A DNA stretch of 64,000 bases from Hygrophila difformis (taxonomy: Eukaryota; Streptophyta; Magnoliopsida; Lamiales; Acanthaceae): contig JAOANR010000014.1 in the NCBI GenBank assembly GCA_030278955.1, forward strand, positions 26,724,068-26,788,067, written 5' to 3'. Shown one piece after another: positions 31,634 to 41,497 of this stretch. The notes beneath the pieces were generated by a model. It was not told the DNA's origin, did not search any database, and saw only the letters and a list, made by a program, of their open reading frames with translations. Position 1 is the first letter of the stretch. Each line of letters begins with the position of its first letter. The position numbers and the translations under genes are program-made.

Positions 31634-32915
31634 ATGTGTCCTCCGAGGACTAGGAGACGAGTTGCTGATGAGGCTGGCCCCAGTCATGCCGCTCCGGCGA
31701 TGCCTGATTTCGACGAGAGCGAGTCAGAGGAGGACGAGGAGCAGCGGGGGCCGCGACTCACGGGTCTCCTGGACGAGGTGCGTCCTCACCGGCATGACAG
31801 GTTCCGGTTTAGGACGAGGGCTGCCCTGGACTTTTATTTCGACGAGCTTCATCAAAACAGGGCTTACGTCCCTGAGAGAGGCATATATCCTCTTCATCTG
31901 GGCGATGACAGGGTCAGTGCAGTCTTGGAGCATCTGCAGTGGACCGGTCTGGCACGACATCCCGAGGGTGTTGCCTCCGGTTATCTGGCTATGGAGGTTA
32001 TCGCCAACATTGGCGGTCTCGGGGAGGGTGACGACCTATCCCGGGTATGGGTCCGTGGTCGCTATCTCGACTTCAGTGCTCGGGCGATCAATGTCTATTT
32101 TGGCTTGCCTGACGATGGCGTATTTCGCCCACAGCCTGAGGGACGTGTTCTTGCTCCTGCGTGGAACACCCTGTGCACCATAGTGCCTCCTCAGCTCGAG
32201 CACGGTCATGAGCTTCGTTTGACGACGATGGACTCCCCTTGGCGAGAGCTTGCTCAGCTGTGGTTAGGGCGCGTCCGGCCGATCACCCGGAGCCACATTG
32301 TCTTGGATCACGTCTACGAGACCATTTGCTTTATCGCGCGAGACGGTAGGGTGAATGTAGGAGCTTGCATCGAGGACAACTTGCGGGGTATGCGGAGAGG
32401 ACGAGGGAGTAGGGTGATTACCCATGTTCAATTTATCTGTGGGTTGTGCGCGGCGCAGGGGATTCGCACTACACCGGAGACAGACCCGTACGACCTAGCA
32501 CCGGGCCGTTGCTACCGTATCCCGACTTATGCTGACCGGCGTAGCGCCTTACGTCGTGGGGCTCCCCGTGCTGTACTTCGCCCGCAGCCTGATGACGGCG
32601 GCCTGATCCTTGTACCACCGGAGCAGCCACCCCCCTCCTCCAGTAGTTCCACCTCCTGCTGTGGCACCTCAGGGGCAGGAGATGACTCAGATGCTGCATA
32701 TGATGCAGGAGATGCGGGTCGGTATGGACGCCGGGTTTGCAGCTGGGCAGGCTCGTTATGACGCCATCGACGCTAGGTTGGACTTCTATCAGACCCGTAT
32801 GGACTCGTTTGCTACGAGGCAGGCTCAGCAGCAGGCCACCATGTCCGACATGTACGCCTATGTGCGGCAGATGGACGACTACATGCGCCGGCAGTTCCCG
32901 CCTCCCGAGCAGTGA
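31634..32915 (+). pseudogene. Antisense gene of element B: 'putative plant transposon protein'-like
   Basis: Runs opposite to element B. The likely start is the ATG at 31634 (product begins MCPPRTRRRVADEAG). An acidic N-terminus is followed by a conserved region of about 250 residues, including VWVRGRYLDFSARAINVYFG, RELAQLWLGRVRPITRSH and GRVNVGACIEDNLRG. These resemble the plant family named putative plant transposon protein (Transposase_32 in Pfam, from memory), known from additional and antisense ORFs of plant LTR elements. The frame shifts at a C-rich run near 32627; the rest, at 32610-32915, encodes a Pro-rich linker and a Met/Gln-rich coil (MQEMRVGMDAGFAAGQARYD). One base lost in the C run would explain it. 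Biochemical function is unknown; I see no catalytic motif. Confidence 0.7.
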
Positions 32916-33377
32916 TGTCTCCTTTCGATTTCGTGTTTTCGTTTAGGTTTTGTATTGGACGTACTTTGTTTAGTTTCCTCCTTATGAGGACGTTGCTGTT
33001 GTCTGGGATTTGTGATTTATATTTTCGTTATGTTATTGCTTAGTTAGGTGTTTGACATGAGTTAGTTGTTTGCTGCTGTTTTAGAACCATGGTTTAATTG
33101 TTCTGTCTATTTTATGGTTTGAGATGTTCTGGATTTACTGTTACCTTCCTATCGTATCTATATGTGTGTGGGTTGCCCAACAATACTTGCGTCGTTATTT
33201 GACTAAACCCCTCCAAGGAACTTAGATAAACTAGTGTGATAAGATATACGGGGTAGAGTTTATATGTTAAATATATAGCTGCTTGTAAGGAAAAATTTTA
33301 TTGACTGAGGATTAGTCCTTTGATAGGTATCGATTTATTAGGGTTTGTTTGTAGAGGTTGCTGGAATTTAGGTAGAA

Positions 33378-33423
33378 TTTATTTATTTATTTACTTATTA
33401 TTATTATTATTATTATTATTGTT

Positions 33424-33454
<31 letters not shown>

Positions 33455-33455
33455 T
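33378..33455. repeat. ATT/AT microsatellite in element B
   Basis: (TTAT)n, then (ATT)n, then (AT)n and a T run. Between the antisense gene and the coiled-coil ORF; no coding signal in 32916-33633. Confidence 0.85.
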
Positions 33456-33633
33456 TTTTTTCGTCTAGGGTTGTACGTTCCCCTCTTTGATCATGGTAAT
33501 TAAAGAATTAAATAAAATGTATGGAATAAAAATAGGCTTGTATTTTTATTACTCAAGAAATAAATTTGGGTTACAAGCATTCGAAACGGAAATAGCAATG
33601 GTGCATCAGTATGGATCTCTAAGTCTAGAGTGA

Positions 33634-34011
33634 CTAGGCAGGTACATCCTCGATGGGATCGTCCTCGTCGCTGGATAAGTCAATGGGAATGGGTGTCCCC
33701 ACCGGGCTCGGGCTCGGGGGAAATATGTCAGCCTCTAGGCCCAGCAGCTCAGCTCCTAAGTGTCCTATTTGCATCATCAGTTCGTTATCCTTGTTTTGGA
33801 GTGTGATCACTTGGGTTTGGAGTTCGGCGACTTGGGCCTTGAGTTGGGTTATTTCCTGATGGTCAGCTTCCCTAAGATGTCTCAGGTAGTCCACGTTACT
33901 CTCTAGATGCCCCACTTGAGCCTTGAAGTGATTGATATGCTGTTGGGACTCGAGGTATGCGTTGGTCAGTTTCATCATCAGATTGGTCATGTTTGCATTG
34001 GGCTCGGCCAT
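33634..34011 (-). CDS. Coiled-coil ORF in the gag position of element B
   Basis: A 125-codon ORF starting at an ATG about 340 bases after the PBS, where gag would normally begin. Residues about 15-90 form a heptad-patterned coiled coil (HFKAQVGHLESNVDYLRHLR, then ITQLKAQVAELQTQVITLQN). The C-terminus is Pro-rich and acidic (DLSSDEDDPIEDVPA). There is no Gag domain or zinc knuckle. Similar coiled-coil tails occur in the antisense gene and in the extra gene of C, so it might be a cargo fragment, but it reads in the sense direction of B. Not assigned to a family. Confidence 0.55.
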   Translation of the reverse strand: MAEPNANMTNLMMKLTNAYLESQQHINHFKAQVGHLESNVDYLRHLREADHQEITQLKAQVAELQTQVITLQNKDNELMMQIGHLGAELLGLEADIFPPSPSPVGTPIPIDLSSDEDDPIEDVPA

Positions 34012-34348
34012 CTAATGTCAACAAGGGAGGTTAGAGTTAGACATATTTCAGGCAAGGTTAAGATATGCACGAATTTAAATCTATATGCAACATGCAAGTG
34101 CAAGTCTCCCCCCCATTAAAATTTAATTTATTCGTACGTTTAAAATAAATTGCTAAAGGTTGGGCCTCTATAGTGGGCCAAAATTTAATATTTCTTTGGC
34201 TAAGATTTTGGGCTATGAAGAAAAAGAAAAATAAACTTTTGGGCTAAAAATAATACTAGTAGTCAAAATAAATAATTTAAAAAAATAATACTTGGGTTTT
34301 AAAAATAATGGTTTAAAATAATAGTAGTAGCTTTTAAAAATTTTCCGG

Positions 34349-34360
34349 GCTCTGATACCA
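34349..34360 (-). other. Primer binding site of element B (tRNA-iMet type)
   Basis: TGGTATCAGAGC on the minus strand, three bases inside the 5' LTR end. It matches the PBS of element A exactly. Confidence 0.9.
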
Positions 34361-34363
34361 ACT

Positions 34364-37147
34364 TGTAACACCCCGGATTTGGTAACCCAGGCCGAGGTGT
34401 CACCGCCGCATCTCCCTAGCAAGACACGGATTCCCGAGCTCGCTAAGGAGGTGCAAGGCTTATGGGTATACAAAGTTTTAAAAACATTCAACAATGAATC
34501 CGGAATTTATTAATACTTCAATCAAAGTACGATAGTAAAAATCATCATGCATGGATAAGGTAAATGCAGCGGAAAAGTAATCACGGCCAACACGGCCAAA
34601 ACCCCGGGTTTAACAGACCCGGTAAAACAGTAGTATGATGCAGTAAATAAAAATGTTCACAAATAAAAGGGGTAAGTTAATCCCTAACTAACAAATGCGG
34701 TAAATGCATGCGTCACTCGACATACTCTGTAGAAAAAAAAAATGACAACGGTTGTCAGTATAAAGATATACTGAGTAAGTTAATCCCTAACTAACAAATA
34801 AAAGGGGTTACATGTGTTTAAACTAAAGATTTCGCTTACCATACGTAAAGTTAAAATACATAATTTATTTGCAGCGGAAAAACATGATTGGAGGACTTAA
34901 TTTTAAAAGCGTAATTTAAAGCATAATTTAAGATGCATAATTTAAATACATAATTTAAAAAAAACATGATAAATACGATTTAAGCATAATGGAACACACA
35001 CAAGTCTTTTACATTTTATCCCGTAGACTAAGAAGAGGACACCATACCGGGAGATCACTAACGAGGCAATCTCAACATAGGACCACTAACGAGGCAGTCC
35101 AAACAATGGGAGACCACTAACGAGGCAGTCTCAAAAAGATAGTAGGACCACTAACGAGGCGATCCAAAAATACAGCGCGCGAGATCACTAACGAGGCAAT
35201 CTCAGATAGTAAGGAGACCACTAACGAGGCAGTCTCAAAGATAATGATAGCATGAAGATCGGCTCAGCCTAGTGAATGGGATTATTCGAAAGTTCGTATT
35301 TCAATGTTATCAAATGATCGATATCGCGTTTTCATAGTTCGAGTTTTCTCAAGTTCGAAAAATCCTATTCGAGGCAGTTTACGCCTTTCTTAATTAAAAA
35401 TTCGTTTTTAAACCAAAAATTATGAAATTTTTACAGTAGTTCGAAAGTACACACACGAACAACTTTCATGTTTTAAGTTTTTGGAAATAAGGTTCCGAAG
35501 TGAGTCGAAATTCGAGTTCATTGCAAAGAATGATTTCTGTCTTAAAAACTGGTTTCGTCACAAGTTCGTGCAACATCGATTAAAAATTCATTTCAAAACC
35601 AATTGATGCAAAATTTTTACAGTAACTACAAAACACGTTAAGGAACAACTTTCATGTTTTAAGAATTTGGAAATAATGAATTCTTGGTACTCAAAAATCG
35701 ACCACAACCCACTGTATACTCGCGGGCTCCGAATAGGTTTTAAAACAGTTCTGAAAATTCGACCGATTGACATATCAAATGAACACCAAAATCCGTGAAA
35801 TGTTATATGCATAATCTAGACACAATTATCTACAACTTTTGTTTAGGAATGCAAAGTTGAATCATTCGAAAAATGGGTGAAAAACATGCATCAAGTCGAG
35901 TAAGGGAAACTGTCACAGTTTAAAAATGTTCGGGTTGTCACAGAAAGTTTACGGCGTGATTTGGGATAGCAAAACTTAATGTCAACGGCTGAAATTTGGA
36001 CACAAGATATATAAAGGTGTTAGGAACAACTTTTATGTTGAAAAGCTTTCGGTTTGAATTCCCGAAGGTCGAGTTTTAGGCGAGTCTTTGAATTTGGACG
36101 AAAATAGGGTTTTTGAAAACCGATTTTTGTTACAAGCCTATATCTCGAGTTTGAAACAACAAACAACCACGAAAATTTGTGAGTAAGGTTTTAACTTACT
36201 TAGAGTGAGGATGGGGTCACTGAAAAGGGTTTCCGGAGATCCTAGGGTTGCGACGAACAACCAACTTCTCCGATCGCTTTTCGTTCGTCCCCCGACGTGA
36301 AATCGTAGCAAGGGAAAAGATGTTAGATTTCGAGTTTTCAAGGTTTATGGACGAACTAAACACTATACCATGACTTACCAAGGGTCTAGAAAGCAGAGGC
36401 TTCGTCCCGTTTGCCTTGTCGTTGCCGGAATGCTCGCCGGAAGTGGATTCGAAGAGGTTTTCTTGCTTGGAGAGGATGGTGGGAGGTCTAGGGTTTGTTT
36501 TCTGTAGAATGGTGGAAAGGGGGCGCCCAAATCCGACTTTAAGCCTTTCCCTAAGGCTGTGATCGGCTTGCCACCGATGGAGGTCGGATTTTTGGCAAGG
36601 AAATCGCCATGGAAGGAAAGTTTACACCTCCTGCACCTCTGGCGCGCTGGTGACGCGCACATAGGCCTTTGTCCGCGCGGAGTACGCGCGAACCATCCAG
36701 GGACGCGACTCCCTTTGGCCGCGCAGTGGCCGCGCGCATGCGCGGGTTGCGCGCCACCCGAACCGGCCGGTTCGGGTGGTTTGTGTGGTGCGTCGGTTCT
36801 TTTCTTCCTCTTCTCGATCGGGTTTCCATCCTTCGCGCTCTTGGTCCGACTTTTTGGGTCATTCCCGACTCGAAATTCTCATGTGGGTTTATCTACGAAT
36901 CCGATCTAACTCCCGTATGATAACCCGTCTACTTAAACTCGTCCCGTCCTTCCTTAATGATTTTACTGAAGTTGTGTTTTAGTTTATTCGGGTTTAACGA
37001 TGGGATGCTTTCGGTTATGTTTTATTTTGTGATTTATTTTATGACTGAGCTTAGAAATTAGTTCCAAGCTGCCTACGTACCCTGTGAGGGGATCAAGTCA
37101 CGACGTAGTTCAAAACAATTTGAATTTGTTTTTCCTCGGGTGTTACA
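34364..37147 (-). repeat. 5' LTR of element B
   Basis: 2,784 bp, nearly identical to 27449-30212. One difference is a small templated insertion near 34668-34700, copying GGGGTAAGTTAATCCCTAAC from a site about 100 bases away. It contains the promoter that would transcribe B leftward; no consensus TATA was found, the nearest candidate being CTTAAAG around 36540. Confidence 0.92.
34727..36378 (-). other. Predicted leader intron inside the 5' LTR of B
   Basis: On the minus strand the donor is CCCTTG/GTAAGTC at 36378. The acceptor is TTTCTACAG or close to it at 34727, with a TACTGAC branch-point-like motif about 30 bases upstream. Donor and acceptor contexts resemble those in element A. It spans the repeats and hairpin array. 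Confidence 0.5.
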
Positions 37148-37152
37148 AGGGA

Positions 37153-38355
37153 GATCGAGGCAAATAGAAGGGCCATCAGGGACGAATTTCATCTGAACAT
37201 GGACCACCAGATCGAATGGAGATTTGAAATGAAAGATCACTGGTGGAGAGATATTCCAGAAGATGAGAGAAACCTTAAGGCTACAGGCCTTGAAAGAGAC
37301 CTCTGCCAGCACATGTGGAACTTCTGGAATAACGAATTCGACCAGGCGAGATATGACTTGAGGTTCGACGATCCGAGAGTTCATTACGAGAGAATGGTTT
37401 GGAGGATGATTCAGCACAAGGCCTGGTGGAATCGAATGCTTGAACAACACCTCGGGGATAAGAAAATAGCAGCCTTCGAGCCAATCCTCATTCAACCAGC
37501 CATCACAAGAGAAACCAGAAGTCATTTTGCCAAACAAACTCCTCCGGTACAAAAAGTGGCGGTGTCCGGAATGGTCTACATGCCAGACGCTTTCCCATTC
37601 ATGTACAAGAAAGAACTATTTGACAATGGGACCATTTGCAGACCGGAAGAGCAACTGTGGCTCACAAAGCACGCCAAGGCATGCCAGACGCTTTCCCATT
37701 CATGTACAAGAAAGAACTATTTGACAATGGGACCATTTGCAGACCGGAAGAGCAACTGTGGCTCACAAAGCACGCCAAGGCATGCCACATTGAGATGGCA
37801 TATAACTTCTGGGAGTCCCTTCAACCTGTGCTGAATTATGGAGCAGCCCACCACACTCCGATGCTGGACTCAATAATACAAAAGACAAAAGCAATACGGA
37901 AGCTGTGGGGGGAATACATGAAGGCATGGGGGAGCTGGGAAAAGGACATCAGAAAATATGTGCTGAACCCAGGGGTGGTGATACCCCCGGGAAATGAGGA
38001 AATCATTCCAAGGTTTCTACCAACAAGATTTCCGGTGGTTGAGCCCAAAGAAGCAACAATGGTTGGAATGCCCAGCTTTGCACTAATGAAAGCTGAGTGC
38101 ACAGCGATGTACCAAACCCGAAATTGGGACAGGATGGGCAAAAAGAAAAAACAGATACCACTGATGAGCCAAACCAAATGCCTGGAGTACTTGAACATTC
38201 CACCGATTCGGGACTTGTCAGGGCTAAATGAGAAGGAGGCAGACATCATGGACACTCTCTATGCAGACATGAAGACTAGATTCTTCGAACTATTACGAGA
38301 GATGGACAGAGAAGCCCTGAGGTACTGCCAAGAAAACAGAGTACGACTGCGTTAG
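37153..38355 (+). pseudogene. Extra gene of C, exon 2, first segment after element B
   Basis: Continues the frame cut by element B, with a Met at 37199. It encodes a Trp-rich helical region (WRFEMKDHWWRDIPEDERN, HKAWWNRMLEQHLGD, KLWGEYMKAWGSWEKD) and a basic patch (MGKKKKQ). I recognise no family for this part. A 101-bp tandem duplication at 37580-37781 shifts the frame; the downstream frame is open from within the duplication to TAG at 38353-38355. The frame changes again there, because 38376-38792 is in a third frame. Confidence 0.65.
37580..37781 (+). repeat. Perfect 101-bp tandem duplication
   Basis: Units 37580-37680 and 37681-37781 are identical. Each ends GCCAAGGC and is followed by ATGCCA. 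As 101 is not a multiple of three, the duplication breaks the reading frame of the extra gene. Identity of the copies says it is recent. Confidence 0.92.
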
Positions 38356-38375
38356 ACACAGGGTTCCAAGGAGTC

Positions 38376-38792
38376 TTGGGTAGATACTTCAAAGCTAAAT
38401 GGACTGCCCAGCTTACAGCAATGACAGAGCCCAGTTTCATAGAGAAATATCTGAAGACCAAGGGGCCAGAGTTGGGGCTGTGGACCGAAGCTGATGACAA
38501 GATGATTGATGATTATGTGGACCCGACGTCCGAACCCCACCAGTCAACTGAATCGGAGCCTCTCCAAACCGAATCTGCGCCAGAGCCACCAAAGAAAAAG
38601 AAGAAACTGATAAAACTGGCTGAGAAAGAAAAGGTTGGAAGACCTGCTGAACCTCAAGTCAAAATTCAAGAACCTCCCAGTCAGCCAAGGACTCTTCCAC
38701 CAGTGCCCAAATTCGATGGCAAGCCTCCAAACCAAAGAACAGAGGCAAGGAGCATGCCATTGATCTATCCAAGAAAGAGCAGCAGCATCTAG
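38376..38792 (+). pseudogene. Extra gene of C, middle segment
   Basis: Open for 138 codons: a short helical part (GRYFKAKWTAQLTAMTEPSF), an acidic stretch, then Pro/Lys-rich linker sequence (EPPKKKKKLIKLAEKEK and QEPPSQPRTLPPVPKF). Frame breaks on both sides (near 38350 and 38750) join it to its neighbours. It belongs to the same exon. Confidence 0.6.
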
Positions 38793-38815
38793 CCCAAGAA
38801 CAGGCTGATGCTGAA

Positions 38816-41497
38816 GTGGCAAGGAAAGTCCAGGAGGAAGCTGACATAGATAGGGCCGAAAAGAAAAGAATCGCTGAGTGTGAAGCCGGAAAACTCGAAA
38901 GAGAAAGGCGGGAGAAGGAGAAGGCCGATGCTGAAATAGCCAAAGAAAAAGAAGAATGGAGACAGCAGCGAGAAGCAGAAAGGGCCGAGCAAGACAGATT
39001 GTGGAAGGAAGAAATGACCAAGAAAGCTGAGGAAGAGGCTAAGAAGGCTGAAATGGAGGAGAACATTAGAAAATCCCAGGAAGAGGAAGAGAATAGAAAG
39101 GCTGCTGAGAAAATTCAAGCCGAGCTAGAGAAGAAGCAGACGAAAGAGATCACAACAGAGGCCGATGTTGGGGACGATGATTGTCAGATAATCAGCGGAA
39201 CCAACATCGTGCCTGTTAAAGTAAAAGAAGAACCGGTTGAATGGGCTAAGGATCGAAAGCAGCAGCAGAAGGAGATAGCTACTAGGAGGAGTGAGAGTGG
39301 AAAGAGAGTGGATGAGATCGGTGAAGGTCTCAAACCCACAGAAGAGATAAAGGAAATGGTGCAGGAGGGCAATGAGTGTTTTGAACAATTGAAGGAAAAG
39401 AATGCGGAACTCTTAGAAAGTTTGGACCAAGTTGCTGCAAATGCAATGGCTGCAGCTGCTGCCCAATCCCAACCCACTGCACCTGACAAGAATATGACAG
39501 AATTGGAAGACTCGCATGTTGAAGCGGGTCCGCAGGTTGAGGCAAACCAAGGAGAAGCAGTGGCAAACGAGGGCAGTGGTGGCAGCACTCAAGTAGAATT
39601 GGAGAACATTAATGACCTGTTCCAGGATAAGACGTATCAACAAATCCTCCGAGGGGATTATGATGTTACTGGAGATCAAGGAGATAATATGGTAGAACAA
39701 TTGGGGAAATTAAACACAGGGAGGGACGAGGAGGTTCCTCAGAAACAACATCAACATGTTGTTGACCCCGTCTTTTCTGATGATTTTCTCAAAGCTGTGC
39801 TTCATGAATTTCCTTGTAATTCGTCTGAACAGGGAATATCTCAAGGAGGCGAGCAAGCGGAACACGAACAACAGCCAGAAGGACAGCCGCAGACAGATAC
39901 GCAGGCTGAAACTGAACATCGAGTAGAGGGTGAACATCATGAACAGCAGGAACAGATGGAGGAGAAATCGGAACCGGATTGGGAGCAAGCATACCCTCAG
40001 GACACCCAAAAATCAACGGGGTCAGTCCGATCCGCTGGGTATTGGGTGAACTCTACCTCAAAGGGGCGCCTGGGGGTATCCACAAAGAAATGCAAAAGGT
40101 TCCCCATTAAGGACGATGCAGATATAATGAGGAGGTTCAACGGGAACGAGCAGAATGCGGGGCGTTATATGGCACTAGGAGAGCTATTCGTACCTGATAA
40201 AGGATTCAGTTCAAAAATGGTGAATCATCCTATGCTGGTCTTCCTGCAACAAAACCATGGATGGACTGAATTCCTTAAGCACCACGCTGAACCTGGGATA
40301 GCAGAGCTGGTTCGGGAGTTCTACTGCAATATCAATGTCGCTCAAAAGAAGAGTTGGGTGCGAGGAGTTGATGTAGACATATCTGGAGAATATCTGAACA
40401 GATTCCTCAATACACCCAACTGGGTATCAGAATTCCCGACAGCTGAGCACTTTGAGAAGGGAGCATGTAAGGCAGTTGAGAGGTCATATTACGACAATAT
40501 CACAAGGTCCCTCACTGCCGAGAGCTATACTGGCGAATTCTCTTTCAAAGCCAAGCACCTGAAGCTGGAGTTCCAACCCTCATATGACTTCTACATGTCG
40601 AAAATCAGGCCCAACCCTCACGCACATGAGACATCTGGTCGAATGCTGAAGGGTTTTGCTAAGCTGTGGCATGGACTAAAGATCAATGTAGGGGAGCATA
40701 TCTTCCTTGTCATGACTTCAAGGACCTCCGGCAGGGCATCTGCTCTCTGCTATCCAAACCTCATTAGAAGAATCTGCGAAGCCCAAGGAGTAGATCTATC
40801 TGTCTTCTCAGGGAGCGACACCATTGATATGAGTCGCCCAATTCCAGTTCCAAAAACGAGGGTAACTGATCCGGTTGTATACGCTATGCCAGATAAATCA
40901 GAGGCCCAATCCAGATACACTCCTGGACAACCGGCTAAGCGCAAGTCACGAAAGAAAGAGGCCCGTACTGAAGCGGTGCCTTCAACAAAAGAAGCTGGAG
41001 TCCCCTCAATTGGACCTGCTGCAGAGGAATACCCTCAAGGTGATGCCCCCACTCAGAGTCATCCCGGAACTGATGTTTCCACTCCAAGCCTATCACGGAG
41101 ACATCCAGTCCGACCTTCTCTCAGAAGCCCGACTGTATCTCAGTATCCAGCCGATTCTCAAACTCTAGAAGCAGTGAGCAAAATAGGAGAGTCAATGATG
41201 CAGAGTGTCAAATCCTTGGCCGACGTCATTGTTTCGACTCAAGAGAAGCAAATGCAGAGAGAGGAAGAGTTTAGGATGAGAATGTTTGAGAGAGAAGAGG
41301 AGTTCAAAAAGGAAGCGGCTGAACGAGAGAAAAGGCAGCATCAGGAAAGGGTTGAGAGCGAAGAAAAGACAAGAAAAATGTTCGAAATGATGTTCACCAA
41401 GCAAACCAACCTGATGGAGACTTTACTCAGGAAGCTACCCTCACCTCCAAGAGACGACACCGGACCCTCCGAGCACCATTCAGGGAAGAAAGATTGA
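38816..41497 (+). CDS. Extra gene of C, 3' open segment with the conserved domain
   Basis: An 893-codon open segment. The first codon listed is GTG; the frame is open a little further upstream, so this is not a true start. Residues 1-110 are a Lys/Glu-rich coiled coil. Residues about 115-420 are acidic and Gln-rich. Residues about 440-665 are the conserved domain, including LVREFYCNINVAQKKSWVRG, GEYLNRFLNTPNWVSEF, KLWHGLKINVGEHIFLVM and PNLIRRICEAQGVDLS. This resembles the plant Transposase_32-like family and matches the layout of the antisense gene in B. Residues about 800-880 are a second coiled coil (EKQMQREEEFRMRMFEREEE). No membrane segment is seen. The molecular role is unknown. Confidence 0.7.
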   Translation: MARKVQEEADIDRAEKKRIAECEAGKLERERREKEKADAEIAKEKEEWRQQREAERAEQDRLWKEEMTKKAEEEAKKAEMEENIRKSQEEEENRKAAEKIQAELEKKQTKEITTEADVGDDDCQIISGTNIVPVKVKEEPVEWAKDRKQQQKEIATRRSESGKRVDEIGEGLKPTEEIKEMVQEGNECFEQLKEKNAELLESLDQVAANAMAAAAAQSQPTAPDKNMTELEDSHVEAGPQVEANQGEAVANEGSGGSTQVELENINDLFQDKTYQQILRGDYDVTGDQGDNMVEQLGKLNTGRDEEVPQKQHQHVVDPVFSDDFLKAVLHEFPCNSSEQGISQGGEQAEHEQQPEGQPQTDTQAETEHRVEGEHHEQQEQMEEKSEPDWEQAYPQDTQKSTGSVRSAGYWVNSTSKGRLGVSTKKCKRFPIKDDADIMRRFNGNEQNAGRYMALGELFVPDKGFSSKMVNHPMLVFLQQNHGWTEFLKHHAEPGIAELVREFYCNINVAQKKSWVRGVDVDISGEYLNRFLNTPNWVSEFPTAEHFEKGACKAVERSYYDNITRSLTAESYTGEFSFKAKHLKLEFQPSYDFYMSKIRPNPHAHETSGRMLKGFAKLWHGLKINVGEHIFLVMTSRTSGRASALCYPNLIRRICEAQGVDLSVFSGSDTIDMSRPIPVPKTRVTDPVVYAMPDKSEAQSRYTPGQPAKRKSRKKEARTEAVPSTKEAGVPSIGPAAEEYPQGDAPTQSHPGTDVSTPSLSRRHPVRPSLRSPTVSQYPADSQTLEAVSKIGESMMQSVKSLADVIVSTQEKQMQREEEFRMRMFEREEEFKKEAAEREKRQHQERVESEEKTRKMFEMMFTKQTNLMETLLRKLPSPPRDDTGPSEHHSGKKD

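Larger units (their letters stand above)
27449..37147 (-). mobile_element. Element B: pol-less chromovirus derivative with an antisense gene
   Basis: A 9.7-kb LTR element on the minus strand, TSD AGGGA. LTRs 34364-37147 (5') and 27449-30212 (3') start TGTAACACCCGAGG and end CCGGGGTGTTACA on that strand. The PBS is of the initiator tRNA-Met type. The 4.15-kb internal region has a coiled-coil ORF where gag should be, a gene on the opposite strand, and the last part of pol with a chromodomain, then the polypurine tract. No RT or integrase core is present, so it must rely on helper enzymes. The parent was a Tekay-like chromovirus. Confidence 0.9.
25900..41497 (+). pseudogene. Extra gene of element C: intron-containing, 'putative plant transposon protein'-like, broken
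   Basis: A gene downstream of integrase. Exon 1 is 25900-25937 (ATG in a GAAAATGGCG context). Intron 1 is 25938-27361: donor GG/GTAAGT, acceptor CCTCTTCTCAG. Exon 2 starts at 27362 in the right phase and continues to element B at 27448. It resumes seamlessly at 37153 after the AGGGA duplication and runs to 41497. The encoded protein would be well over 1,300 residues: an N-terminal Trp-rich helical region, a Lys/Glu coiled coil, the conserved domain and a C-terminal coiled coil. Three frame breaks (a 101-bp tandem duplication near 37600, near 38350, near 38750) and the insertion of B make it non-functional. There is no signal peptide or membrane segment, so it is not an obvious Env protein despite its env-like position. 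Confidence 0.7.

Noticed and set aside
37153..41497. The extra gene of C as a retroviral-type envelope gene
   Set aside because: Its position is env-like, but there is no signal peptide, no membrane segment and no cleavage site, while coiled coils and a plant transposon-protein-like domain are visible.
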